Part shown: positions 1 through 7,340 of the stretch, one piece after another
Layout of the letters: the number at the start of each line of letters is the position of its first letter
Numbering within the stretch: position 1 is the first letter of the stretch
Assembly (NCBI GenBank): GCA_964579845.1
Contig: CAZOHC010000041.1
Coordinates: 1-10,512 of the forward strand
From: CAZOHC01 sp964579845
GTDB taxonomy: Bacteria > Patescibacteriota > Microgenomatia > Levybacterales > UBA12049
Length of the DNA: 10,512 bases
Direction: 5' to 3'
The notes under the pieces: generated by a model
The model's input: only the letters and a program-made list of their open reading frames with translations
Databases searched by the model: none
What the model was told of the DNA's origin: nothing
Translations under genes and position numbers: made by a program

Positions 1-1
1 C

Positions 2-7
2 TATAAT
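2..7 (+). promoter_or_regulatory. -10 box (TATAAT) of a predicted leaderless promoter
   Basis: A perfect TATAAT ends 8 bases before the ATG at 16. Transcription would then start at about 13-15, leaving almost no 5' leader, and no Shine-Dalgarno sequence is present. An in-frame TAA at 4-6 rules out a start further upstream. The -35 region lies outside the window and cannot be judged. Confidence 0.55.
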
Positions 8-15
8 ATATTACT

Positions 16-1026
16 ATGGCTGCTCGAATAGAAGAATTACAAACATCCACGCCCGATAGCCTCTCGGTGATTCCTTCCCTTAGAGATAGAATTTTGGAGT
101 CTGAGAATCCGTATGCAATCGTACGAGACGCCATGCTCCAGGATTATTTTCATTCCCAAGAAGAACCTAAAATTAATGATGAAGGTTTATACATTGATTC
201 TCCTTTAGGTGAAAAGCGTGCAGAACTTGTGGATTTTCTGGTATCACTTCCGGACGACCATGGACATAGCATTTGGAAAACAAGTGAAAACCTAACATAT
301 ATTTCCGATAATGAAGCATCGAGCCGTGCACTGGATAGAGTTTATTTAGGAACACAACCTGAATCAGATTTTAATGGATATCTCTGGTCAACACTGATGC
401 TTGATAATTTACATAACGCTTTGGCGGTCAGAAATCGTTTTGCAATCGTTCAGAATGTTTTTGAGCGTGAAATTTCAGAACACACTGCCAACAATACTGA
501 TACTATGAATGTTGTCAGTATCGCAGCAGGATCCAGTAGAGCTCTTATGGAGACTGCTGCAGAGCTGCCTGAAGATATCAGAAGCAACATGAATATCAGA
601 ATGACTGATTTAAGTAAAGATGCGCTGGGAGATGGGTTAAACCTGGCTCAAGACCTCGGTATAACAGATATTACTAACTTCAGAAGGTCTCACTACCGAG
701 CATATGAGCGTTATCTCGAAGATGGTTACCAACCTAACTTCGTTGAAATTGTCGGACTTCTTGATTACCTGACTGACGAACAGATAACCGGGCTATTATC
801 TAAAGTTCATGAAAAGCTGACAGATGGCGGCAGTGTCATATACTCAAACGTCAGTGAGAATGATGAACAACCGTTTCTTCATAATGTGATCGGATGGAGA
901 CCGATGATTTACCGAGAAGCAGACCGATTAGCCAGCCTGGCACAAAGTGCAGGATTCGATACTGAAAATATTGAACTAATACGTGAACCTTTAGGATACT
1001 GTAACCTCATCGTTGCGAAAAAGTAA
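16..1026 (+). CDS. Class I SAM-dependent methyltransferase-like protein
   Basis: The 336-residue protein is predicted to be soluble. The C-terminal two thirds (about 130-336) look like a Rossmann-fold methyltransferase. A motif I-like strand and loop VVSIAAGSSR lies at 166-175, an acidic strand end MTDLS places Asp198 where SAM ribose is usually held, and EIVGLLDYL at 244-252 fits motif IV. The last strand reads GYCNLIVAKK. Motif I is not the usual GxGxG but AAGSS, which some families tolerate. Residues 1-130 match nothing I recognise and may be a helical cap. It could be a distant member of the Methyltransf_20 (PF12147) group, but I am not sure. The substrate is unknown. The start is fixed by an in-frame stop at 4-6. 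The gene is separated from the kinase by 36 bases that contain a new promoter, so it is probably a single-gene unit. Confidence 0.7.
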   Translation: MAARIEELQTSTPDSLSVIPSLRDRILESENPYAIVRDAMLQDYFHSQEEPKINDEGLYIDSPLGEKRAELVDFLVSLPDDHGHSIWKTSENLTYISDNEASSRALDRVYLGTQPESDFNGYLWSTLMLDNLHNALAVRNRFAIVQNVFEREISEHTANNTDTMNVVSIAAGSSRALMETAAELPEDIRSNMNIRMTDLSKDALGDGLNLAQDLGITDITNFRRSHYRAYERYLEDGYQPNFVEIVGLLDYLTDEQITGLLSKVHEKLTDGGSVIYSNVSENDEQPFLHNVIGWRPMIYREADRLASLAQSAGFDTENIELIREPLGYCNLIVAKK

Positions 1027-1050
1027 GTACCTCTTTTCTCTTCTATACTA

Positions 1051-1056
1051 TATAAT
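1051..1056 (+). promoter_or_regulatory. -10 box (TATAAT) of the sensor kinase, predicted leaderless
   Basis: A perfect TATAAT ends 6 bases before the GTG start at 1063, so position +1 would fall on the start codon. I see no convincing -35 box at 17 +/- 1 bases upstream and no ribosome binding site. The box sits within an AT-rich run in the 36-base gap after the upstream gene. Confidence 0.55.
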
Positions 1057-1062
1057 AATTTT

Positions 1063-3198
1063 GTGGGGTTTATTAATAGTATAATCATCATAACTGGAAT
1101 CTTGGATTTTATACTTAGCTTCCTCGTCCTCCTCAGAAATAATAAAAGCCAGATTAATATTTCATTTGCGATCTTCAGCTTCTTTCTCGGTACATGGGCA
1201 TTTAGCATTGCATTTTTTAGAATTGTTGATGACCCTACATTTTCCCTCTTCTGGGCAAAAATGATTTACATTTCCGGAAGCTGTATCGCAGCTTCGCTTT
1301 TTTATTTTGCATTGGTATTCCCGAGCGGCAAAAAAATATCAAATAAAATGAAAGCAATGATCATCGTACCCAGCGTAATTCATGCAGTACTTATCATGAT
1401 CCCCTCCTATCTTACAAGAGAAATCGTCTATAGATCATGGGGGAAAGAAGTTATACTCGGTAGCAGTGAATATATAGTATATAGTCTATACTTTCTTTTC
1501 TTTTTCTATGGAGCATTATATATTTTACATTCGAAACTTAAATCATCTACGAGCAGAGTCAGAAACCAGATATTTTTCATTCTTACCAGTATCTTAATTG
1601 CAGGAATTATAGCCTCAATCTTTGATCTTTTCCTGCCTTGGTTCGGTAATTATGAACTTATTTACGTCGGCCCGATGTTCTCAGGCATAATTTTTTGGCT
1701 CGTAACATACGCGATTGTAAAACACCAGCTCTGGGATTTTCGACTCGTGGTTGCGCGATCTATTGCATATACGATTCTTCTCCTCTGGCTCGGTAGTATC
1801 TATACGCTCGGTGTTTTCTGGACCAGCCGTTTTCTCCTCAAAGATGAACTGCAGTCAAATCAGATCCTTATTTATACCGTGCTCGCTCTTTTCGTGGCAA
1901 TCACTTTCCAGCCGTTAAAAAGCTACCTGGAGCGTGCAACTGATAAAATTTTCTTCAAGTATAACTATGATTCCAATGAGCTTTTATCACTCCTCAGTAA
2001 TATCATGGCGACCACCATTCACCTCGATAATTTGACGCATAATACTCTCCACGCGCTCACAAAGACGCTCCATATCTCACATGGTTCATTCCACGTTTAT
2101 CAGGATGGGAAACTCATCCAATTCGCGACAGAAGGCGTAGTTCATATCATGAAGGAAGAACATATGGCAAAACTCAGCGCGATGAAGCGAACACTTCTCT
2201 ATGACGAAGAAACGAGCGAACAGATAAAAACAGTCATGCGTGAAGCAAACGTTTCTTTTTTTCAACCGCTTCATGTTAAAGAACGCACCATCGGTTTTCT
2301 CATACTCGGGGATAAGAAATCAGGAGAACTCTATTCGAAAAAAGATATCGATGTTTTAACGATCTTCGGGCCACAGATCGCGATCTCGATTGAAAATGCT
2401 CAGGCATATGAAGAGATAAAACGCTTTAACATCACATTGAAAGACGAAGTCGAGAAAGCGACAACGAACCTTAAACATGCAAACGAACGGTTGAAGGAAC
2501 TTGACCGGATGAAAGATGAATTCGTCTCACTTGCCTCGCACGAACTGAGAACCCCGATGACTGCGATCAAGTCATACGTATGGATGCTGCTTGAGCATAA
2601 CATGGTGAAGGATAAGAAAGGAAAAGAGTATCTGGAACACACGTATCAGGCAACAGACCGACTTATCAACCTGGTGAACGACATGTTAAATGTTTCACGA
2701 ATCGAGTCCGGGAGGATGACGATTTCACTCTCGGCGGTAAATTTGCAAGAACTTATCTCACAAGTTGTAGCTGAGGTGAAGCCGTCTGCAGATAAGCAAA
2801 AACTGTCTCTTAAGACCCAGATCGAACCAGGTGCGAAACTGATGGTTCAAGCAGACGCGAATAAAATAAAACAAGTATTGGTGAATCTTATCGGTAATGC
2901 TATCAAATTTACTCCCTCAGGCGGAACCATCACTATCACAGCAGTTACTGAAGGAGAGTACATAAAGACATCTGTTGCTGATTCAGGGAAAGGACTTATG
3001 AAAGAAGATATGCCGAAGCTGTTTAAGAAATTCGGTATGCTTGAAAAAAATTATACATCTAAGCCAACGACACAAGGCACAGGGCTTGGCCTCTATATCA
3101 GTAAATCAATTATCGAGAAGCATAACGGAAAAATAACAGTGGAATCAGAAGGAAAAGACAAAGGCGCAACCTTCAGCTTCACATTACAAGTAGCGTGA
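1063..3198 (+). CDS. Membrane sensor histidine kinase (7TM-like N-terminus, GAF, HisKA, HATPase)
   Basis: The 711-residue kinase has about nine hydrophobic segments in residues 1-285. The first seven resemble the N-terminal 7TM sensor region of histidine kinases (PF16927-like), including the junction YAIVKHQLWDFRLVVAR. A GAF-like domain spans about 303-447 and a coiled coil about 448-485. The HisKA H-box SHELRTPMTAIKSY carries the phosphoacceptor His493. The ATPase domain shows the N-box NLIGNAIKF (Asn612), the G1 box DSGKGL (Asp640), the F-box KLFKKFG and the G2 box GTGLGL (672-677). All catalytic motifs are intact, so it should autophosphorylate and pass phosphate to a receiver. The likely partner is the convergent single-domain regulator 14 bases away. 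The signal is unknown; the membrane region suggests an envelope or lipid-phase cue and the GAF domain could bind a small ligand. The GTG start is chosen for its position 6 bases after a TATAAT box. Confidence 0.93.
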   Translation: MGFINSIIIITGILDFILSFLVLLRNNKSQINISFAIFSFFLGTWAFSIAFFRIVDDPTFSLFWAKMIYISGSCIAASLFYFALVFPSGKKISNKMKAMIIVPSVIHAVLIMIPSYLTREIVYRSWGKEVILGSSEYIVYSLYFLFFFYGALYILHSKLKSSTSRVRNQIFFILTSILIAGIIASIFDLFLPWFGNYELIYVGPMFSGIIFWLVTYAIVKHQLWDFRLVVARSIAYTILLLWLGSIYTLGVFWTSRFLLKDELQSNQILIYTVLALFVAITFQPLKSYLERATDKIFFKYNYDSNELLSLLSNIMATTIHLDNLTHNTLHALTKTLHISHGSFHVYQDGKLIQFATEGVVHIMKEEHMAKLSAMKRTLLYDEETSEQIKTVMREANVSFFQPLHVKERTIGFLILGDKKSGELYSKKDIDVLTIFGPQIAISIENAQAYEEIKRFNITLKDEVEKATTNLKHANERLKELDRMKDEFVSLASHELRTPMTAIKSYVWMLLEHNMVKDKKGKEYLEHTYQATDRLINLVNDMLNVSRIESGRMTISLSAVNLQELISQVVAEVKPSADKQKLSLKTQIEPGAKLMVQADANKIKQVLVNLIGNAIKFTPSGGTITITAVTEGEYIKTSVADSGKGLMKEDMPKLFKKFGMLEKNYTSKPTTQGTGLGLYISKSIIEKHNGKITVESEGKDKGATFSFTLQVA

Positions 3199-3212
3199 TC
3201 GATGAAGCAGGA

Positions 3213-3593
3213 CTATTTTTCGAGCACTTCCTGAATCTTGACTACCAGATCGCCGGGATTAATCTGGCTTTTTATAATATATCCATTCCCTAATTCCATA
3301 GCTTGTTTCATTTCATTATCATTATCCAAGTTGGTGAGGAAAATGATCGGCTTGTCTGCCTGATTTTTATAATCCGGATCTTTTTTAACGTTTTTAATTA
3401 TTTCGATGCCGTCCATATGAGGAAGGATGATATCCATGAGGAGAACATCCCATACACCCTCTTTAATTTTCTGCATCGCTTCATTTCCATCTGTTGCCGT
3501 TGAGACTGCATGGCCTGCCTTTGTCAGCGTATCAGTATAAATCTCACGCAGAAATGCATCATCCTCTACCAGAAGAATTCGTAAGGGATCCAT
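3213..3593 (-). CDS. Single-domain response regulator (CheY-like receiver)
   Basis: The 126-residue protein is a complete receiver domain with no output domain. The acidic pocket is Glu10-Asp11-Asp12, the phosphoacceptor is Asp54 in LLMDIILPHMDG, the switch Thr is Thr87 in IIFLTN, and the conserved Lys is Lys108 in GYIIKSQ. It therefore probably works by protein-protein contact or as a phosphorelay intermediate rather than by binding DNA. It converges on the histidine kinase gene, with 14 bases between the stop codons, which makes the two the likely cognate pair. It has its own strong promoter and is predicted to be leaderless. Expression separate from the kinase would allow a different regulator-to-kinase ratio from that of a co-transcribed pair. 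Confidence 0.93.
   Translation of the reverse strand: MDPLRILLVEDDAFLREIYTDTLTKAGHAVSTATDGNEAMQKIKEGVWDVLLMDIILPHMDGIEIIKNVKKDPDYKNQADKPIIFLTNLDNDNEMKQAMELGNGYIIKSQINPGDLVVKIQEVLEK
3245..3272 (+). terminator. Possible intrinsic terminator for the kinase transcript, inside the regulator gene
   Basis: CCAGAT (3245-3250) pairs with ATCTGG (3262-3267) around an 11-base loop, followed by CTTTTT. On the + strand this has the order of an intrinsic terminator and lies 46 bases past the kinase stop codon. The stem is only 6 bp and the site is within the regulator coding sequence, so chance is possible. Confidence 0.3.
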
Positions 3594-3599
3594 AGTACG

Positions 3600-3628
3600 A
3601 TCCTATCACCGGCAGTAGAGATTGTCAA
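3600..3628 (-). promoter_or_regulatory. Sigma70-type promoter of the response regulator, predicted leaderless
   Basis: Reading the minus strand, a consensus -35 TTGACA (3628-3623) is followed by a 17-base spacer and the -10 box TAGGAT (3605-3600). The spacer ends in TGA, giving an extended -10 TG. The ATG at 3593 begins 6 bases after the -10 box, so position +1 should fall on the start codon. This is the clearest promoter in the window and the strongest evidence that the initiating genes here lack 5' leaders. Confidence 0.75.
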
Positions 3629-3670
3629 TGAATCAATCCCTGAAAATCCTATCATAATAAGCTAATTTGT

Positions 3671-3679
3671 TGTTATAAT
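3671..3679 (+). promoter_or_regulatory. Extended -10 promoter of the glycan operon, predicted leaderless
   Basis: TGTTATAAT is a perfect extended -10 element (TGnTATAAT). It ends 7 bases before the ATG at 3687. No good -35 is seen, which an extended -10 can compensate for. There is no Shine-Dalgarno sequence. With the regulator promoter it forms a 93-base divergent intergenic region (3594-3686) containing no other feature I can support. Confidence 0.65.
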
Positions 3680-3686
3680 ATGATAA

Positions 3687-5681
3687 ATGATAAAGAAACT
3701 ATCGTTTGTCTTTTTCTTTTTCGCAGTTGCATCACTCTACCTGCATAACCTAACAGGTGACATCTATAGCGGAGATATCGGCGATCTGGTGACTGCTTCC
3801 TATGTCGCTGGTGTTGCGCATCCGCCCGGCTATCCTCTATTCACCTTTCTCGGATTTCTCATGACGAAGATTCCATTTGCCATTCCTGTCGTGACGAAAG
3901 TAGCACTTGTTTCATTATTCGCTTCACTTGGTGCACTCATCGTCTACTCAATCTTCGCTCTGCGGGTTACGAAAAGTACCTTCCTCACGCTCCTATCGAC
4001 TGCAATACTTGCCTTCTCGTACCTATTCTGGTTTCATGCTGAGATTCCTGAGGTCTTCGGTCTGAATAATTTTTTTGTGGTTAGTATCATCACGACCGCA
4101 TACTTTTTCCATAGGGAAAAACAGACTGTTTATTTGTGTATACTCGGATTTCTCTGCGGCCTCGCCCTGACCCACCATCATACGATTCTCTTTCTGTTTC
4201 CGGGAATCATACTCATACTCTTTAGACACCTCAAATTTATTTTTTCTGATATAAAACGAGTCGGTTTCGGATTCCTATCTTTTTTTCTCGGATTACTCCC
4301 GTATGCATATGTTCCCATAGCAGCATCGCAAAATCCGATTATTAACTGGGATAATGCACAAACCATGCATAACTTTATTCATCTCGTCCTGAGAAAGGAC
4401 TATGGATTCGCACCGAGTATCGTGAACCATGTGCCGCTGTCGGTGAAGATGATTCATGTCTCAAGTTTTTTCACATCGCTGGTTCACAATTTCTCCTATC
4501 AAGTGCTCCTGCTCACCGGTATAGGGATTATTGAGCTGTTCAGAAAGGATCGATGGTTTTTGAGCGGTTTGACGATTGCTTTCATCCTGACAGGACCGTT
4601 TTTTATGTACTATGCAGCAGGACTCACCGGCGTTCCGGTGGGTATGGGAATCATCGAACGATTCTATGTCATGCCGTCAATAGTTCTCATGTTCTATGTA
4701 CCGTTCGGTTTTATGTTTCTCAAACAGTTTCTGGATGCCCGACTCTCCCGTCCGGGACTGAGTCTTCTGCTACTCAGCTATTTTCTGATAATTCCCGTAA
4801 TGCTTCTCTATTATAATTTCCCGAGAACAGATCTCTCAAACACCACGATCGGAAACACGCTGGCTGACAATATCTTCTCATATGTACCCAAAGACAGCGT
4901 ACTTTTCGTCTCCGGTGACACGACGACATTTAATATCTGGTACAACCATTATGTGCTGAATAAACGAGCTGATATCGGACTTATCAACCCGCCGGGAATC
5001 GGTGGTAATAAATTTTTTGAAGATGCAATCAATGAGTACTTCAAAGAGCATCCCGATGCGACATTTACTGACATACCGTCAGAAACGATCGAAGCGCTCA
5101 GGAAGCAAAAACGGATCTTTGCTACGTATCCGATCGACTTCACCCCGGAAGGAACGCTGATGCTCCCGAGAGGACTAGTGTACGAGATGGTAGCTGAGTC
5201 GCAGGTTCCCCCCTACGACGTCTACCTCACTGAAGTCGAAGAACATCTCAGGAATCTGCAGATTGTCAGAAAAGAAACGCTTTCACCGGCTGAAGATAAT
5301 CTGGTAGCAGCCGAGATCCCATCAATCTATGCGTCAGGATTAGTCAGAATCGCTGATTTTGTTGACGCACACTACAAAGATCCGGGCAGGGCTGAGCATT
5401 ATTACCGTCGTGCGCTCTGGATAGACCCTGATCACCCGAGTGCCTATGCCGGATTGGCGCTGAGTCAGTATAAGGCGTACAGAGACTGTCGTAATGCACC
5501 AGAGAGCATGAAACAGGCAATCGAACTTTATCCTGTCTGGAAGACCTATTACGCACAACTTTACCTCATCTACGACGGCTGTGAGGCACCAGAGGATGTG
5601 AAGGATGACCTCGCTCGAACATACGAGACATTATTTAATGAAGATCTTCGAGCTGTCACAGCTCCGCATAGGCAACAGTAA
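3687..5681 (+). CDS. DUF2723 family GT-C-like membrane protein with C-terminal TPR-like region
   Basis: The 664-residue protein has about ten hydrophobic helices in residues 1-380 and a soluble C-terminal part. The first external loop carries SGDIGDLVTASY (Asp30, Asp33) and AHPPGYPLF (about 44-52), the signature of DUF2723 (PF11028). LTHHHT lies at 161-166. DUF2723 proteins resemble GT-C lipid-phosphosugar-dependent glycosyltransferases, and the related eukaryotic TMEM260 is a protein O-mannosyltransferase. The acidic pair after TM1 fits the catalytic position in GT-C enzymes. A TPR-like helical repeat with AEHYYRRALWIDPDHPSAYA lies at about 566-620 and may bind protein partners or acceptors. 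It is the first gene of a five-gene operon, followed after one base (TAATATG) by a GT4 gene, so a role in moving sugar to a surface protein or glycan is likely. Donor and acceptor are unknown. Confidence 0.85.
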   Translation: MIKKLSFVFFFFAVASLYLHNLTGDIYSGDIGDLVTASYVAGVAHPPGYPLFTFLGFLMTKIPFAIPVVTKVALVSLFASLGALIVYSIFALRVTKSTFLTLLSTAILAFSYLFWFHAEIPEVFGLNNFFVVSIITTAYFFHREKQTVYLCILGFLCGLALTHHHTILFLFPGIILILFRHLKFIFSDIKRVGFGFLSFFLGLLPYAYVPIAASQNPIINWDNAQTMHNFIHLVLRKDYGFAPSIVNHVPLSVKMIHVSSFFTSLVHNFSYQVLLLTGIGIIELFRKDRWFLSGLTIAFILTGPFFMYYAAGLTGVPVGMGIIERFYVMPSIVLMFYVPFGFMFLKQFLDARLSRPGLSLLLLSYFLIIPVMLLYYNFPRTDLSNTTIGNTLADNIFSYVPKDSVLFVSGDTTTFNIWYNHYVLNKRADIGLINPPGIGGNKFFEDAINEYFKEHPDATFTDIPSETIEALRKQKRIFATYPIDFTPEGTLMLPRGLVYEMVAESQVPPYDVYLTEVEEHLRNLQIVRKETLSPAEDNLVAAEIPSIYASGLVRIADFVDAHYKDPGRAEHYYRRALWIDPDHPSAYAGLALSQYKAYRDCRNAPESMKQAIELYPVWKTYYAQLYLIYDGCEAPEDVKDDLARTYETLFNEDLRAVTAPHRQQ

Positions 5682-5682
5682 T

Positions 5683-6831
5683 ATGAAAATCGTTTTTTTT
5701 CAATATCTTTTCCTGGAATACGGCGGCGGTACAGCTGAATACTTTATTGATACTGCACGGGAAGTTAAAAACCTCATTCCGAACGCAGACGTTACTGTGG
5801 TTACCTGTAACGAGCAACTGAGTAAACGATTTTTATCAATTTATTCACTATATTTTATGAAAAACCTCCGAAAACAAAACCTTCGAAACATTCCGATAAA
5901 GTCGATTCACAAAAAATTGAAGCCTGCTTCATACAATCCCGAACCGAGTCTGACGCAGATACGCCAATCTCTCAGTTCTGCTCAAATAATTTACTGCAAA
6001 AACGATATTCTCGAGTTGATGCTGTTAAACCTGTTAACGCACAATCTGAAGTCGAAAAAAGTTATTATCGGCATGCATACACCGACGGTATATGAGAAAA
6101 CACCGTCATTGCAAGCGAGGCTTCACAATCTGCTCTATGGATCAATACTGTACAAATTATTAGTAAAACATGCAGACGTGTTGCATGTGTTGAATTCCCA
6201 TGAAGAACAGGTGTTAAAAAACCGGTACCCGAACAAGACAGTGAAAAGAATACCCAATCCATTGCCGTCTCAGGTGTATAAATCATATAAACACTCTCCT
6301 CGTTCGGACGTATTCTCTGTTCTCTGGGTCGGCAGACTCACCGAACAGAAAGGCATAAACGATCTCATCAAACTGATACGCGATATAAATAGCTCAACAC
6401 TTCGATTCTCTGTGCGCTTTACGGTAATCGGTGACGGTGAGTATGCAGAAGAAATGAGAGCCCTCCGAAACAAATGGAACAATGTCACGGTACATGGACA
6501 CATACAACGGGAGAAACTTCTTTGTATGTATGCTGATTTCGATCTTTTTCTGAGTACAAGCTATTGGGAGAGTTTTCCTCTGACGCTGCTTGAGGCACAA
6601 GGAGCAGGTCTACCTGTACTTTGTTATGATATTTACGGGTGCCGCGACATTATTATTCATGGCCGAAACGGTTACGTGGCAGGTGATTATGCATCACTTC
6701 ATAATCAGTTGAATCGAATGATTACCGATCCTCATACACGCATTAAAAAATCTACCGTGCAACAGGAGATCCGTAAAAAGTATGACAGTCGTAAAATATA
6801 CACGGAGATTGCTCAGATGTTTCACTTATGA
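5683..6831 (+). CDS. GT4 family glycosyltransferase
   Basis: The 382-residue enzyme has the GT-B layout. The N-terminal half begins MKIVFFQYLFLEYGGGTAEY, with the glycine-rich acceptor-side loop at 14-16. The C-terminal half begins at VLWVGRLTEQKG (213-224). The E-x7-E element that holds the nucleotide sugar is present as Glu296 and Glu304 in WESFPLTLLE, followed by GAGLPVLCYDIYGCRDII. It should be a retaining cytosolic enzyme that moves a sugar from a nucleotide donor to a lipid-linked or growing glycan. The start at 5683 is preferred over an in-frame ATG at 5605, because it begins the canonical first beta strand and sits one base after the upstream stop (TAATATG); the earlier start would overlap the upstream gene by 77 bases. 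No Shine-Dalgarno sequence is seen, so translation probably relies on coupling. It overlaps the next gene by 4 bases. Confidence 0.92.
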   Translation: MKIVFFQYLFLEYGGGTAEYFIDTAREVKNLIPNADVTVVTCNEQLSKRFLSIYSLYFMKNLRKQNLRNIPIKSIHKKLKPASYNPEPSLTQIRQSLSSAQIIYCKNDILELMLLNLLTHNLKSKKVIIGMHTPTVYEKTPSLQARLHNLLYGSILYKLLVKHADVLHVLNSHEEQVLKNRYPNKTVKRIPNPLPSQVYKSYKHSPRSDVFSVLWVGRLTEQKGINDLIKLIRDINSSTLRFSVRFTVIGDGEYAEEMRALRNKWNNVTVHGHIQREKLLCMYADFDLFLSTSYWESFPLTLLEAQGAGLPVLCYDIYGCRDIIIHGRNGYVAGDYASLHNQLNRMITDPHTRIKKSTVQQEIRKKYDSRKIYTEIAQMFHL

Positions 6832-7340
6832 AGAAAATTAATTTAGGATGCGGTACAAAGTATATGCAAGGGTATATCAATACCGATGTCACTCAGACAG
6901 TGAAGGCAGATGTCTACTTTGACCTGAATAAGACACCGTACCCTTTCAGGAGTAATTTCGCAGATGAAATCTACATGGATAATGTACTTGAACATCTTGA
7001 TGATATCCCACGCGTCATCGAGGAAATTCATCGTATCCTAAAACCCGGAGCAGTGCTCCGTATCTATGTTCCGTACGCCAAATCAGACGGTGCATTCAAT
7101 GATCCGACTCACATGCATTATTTTACCGAACGCAGCATGGACTACTTCAGTCGAGATAATGCATATGGTTTTTATGCCGATGTATCATTTCAGATAAAAA
7201 AAGCCGAGCTGTTCAATGCAAACAAAACGACGATGAGTAAACTTCGTCTCCTCATCCCCTTTAAAAAAATTTTGAAGATTTTTTTCTTTAATATATATGA
7301 CGGCGTTTACTTCGAAATGCGAAAGGTGAGACGACGATGA
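6828..7340 (+). CDS. Small class I SAM-dependent methyltransferase (Methyltransf_11 type)
   Basis: The 170-residue protein begins at motif I, INLGCGTKYMQGYINTD (residues 4-20), with Asp20 at the SAM ribose position. NVLEHL (52-57) and the helix and turn IHRILKPGA (67-75) follow, and DPTHMHYFTE is typical of small methyltransferases in polysaccharide clusters. There is no N-terminal extension, which is normal for this group. The C-terminus is basic (MRKVRRR) and preceded by a hydrophobic FKKILKIFFFNIY stretch, so it may lie at the inner membrane. It starts by ATGA overlap with the GT4 gene and ends by ATGA overlap with a second methyltransferase. Methylation of a sugar hydroxyl on the glycan built by the neighbouring glycosyltransferases is the likely role; position and sugar cannot be read from sequence. 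Confidence 0.88.
   Translation: MKKINLGCGTKYMQGYINTDVTQTVKADVYFDLNKTPYPFRSNFADEIYMDNVLEHLDDIPRVIEEIHRILKPGAVLRIYVPYAKSDGAFNDPTHMHYFTERSMDYFSRDNAYGFYADVSFQIKKAELFNANKTTMSKLRLLIPFKKILKIFFFNIYDGVYFEMRKVRRR

Noticed and set aside
3680..3748. A 22-codon open frame from an ATG at 3680 ahead of the DUF2723 gene (possible leader peptide)
   Set aside because: The ATG directly follows the TATAAT box, upstream of the expected transcription start, so it would not be in the mRNA.
5605..5682. Upstream ATG for the GT4 gene at 5605
   Set aside because: It would add 26 residues before the first beta strand and overlap the upstream gene by 77 bases; the TAATATG junction gives a better start.
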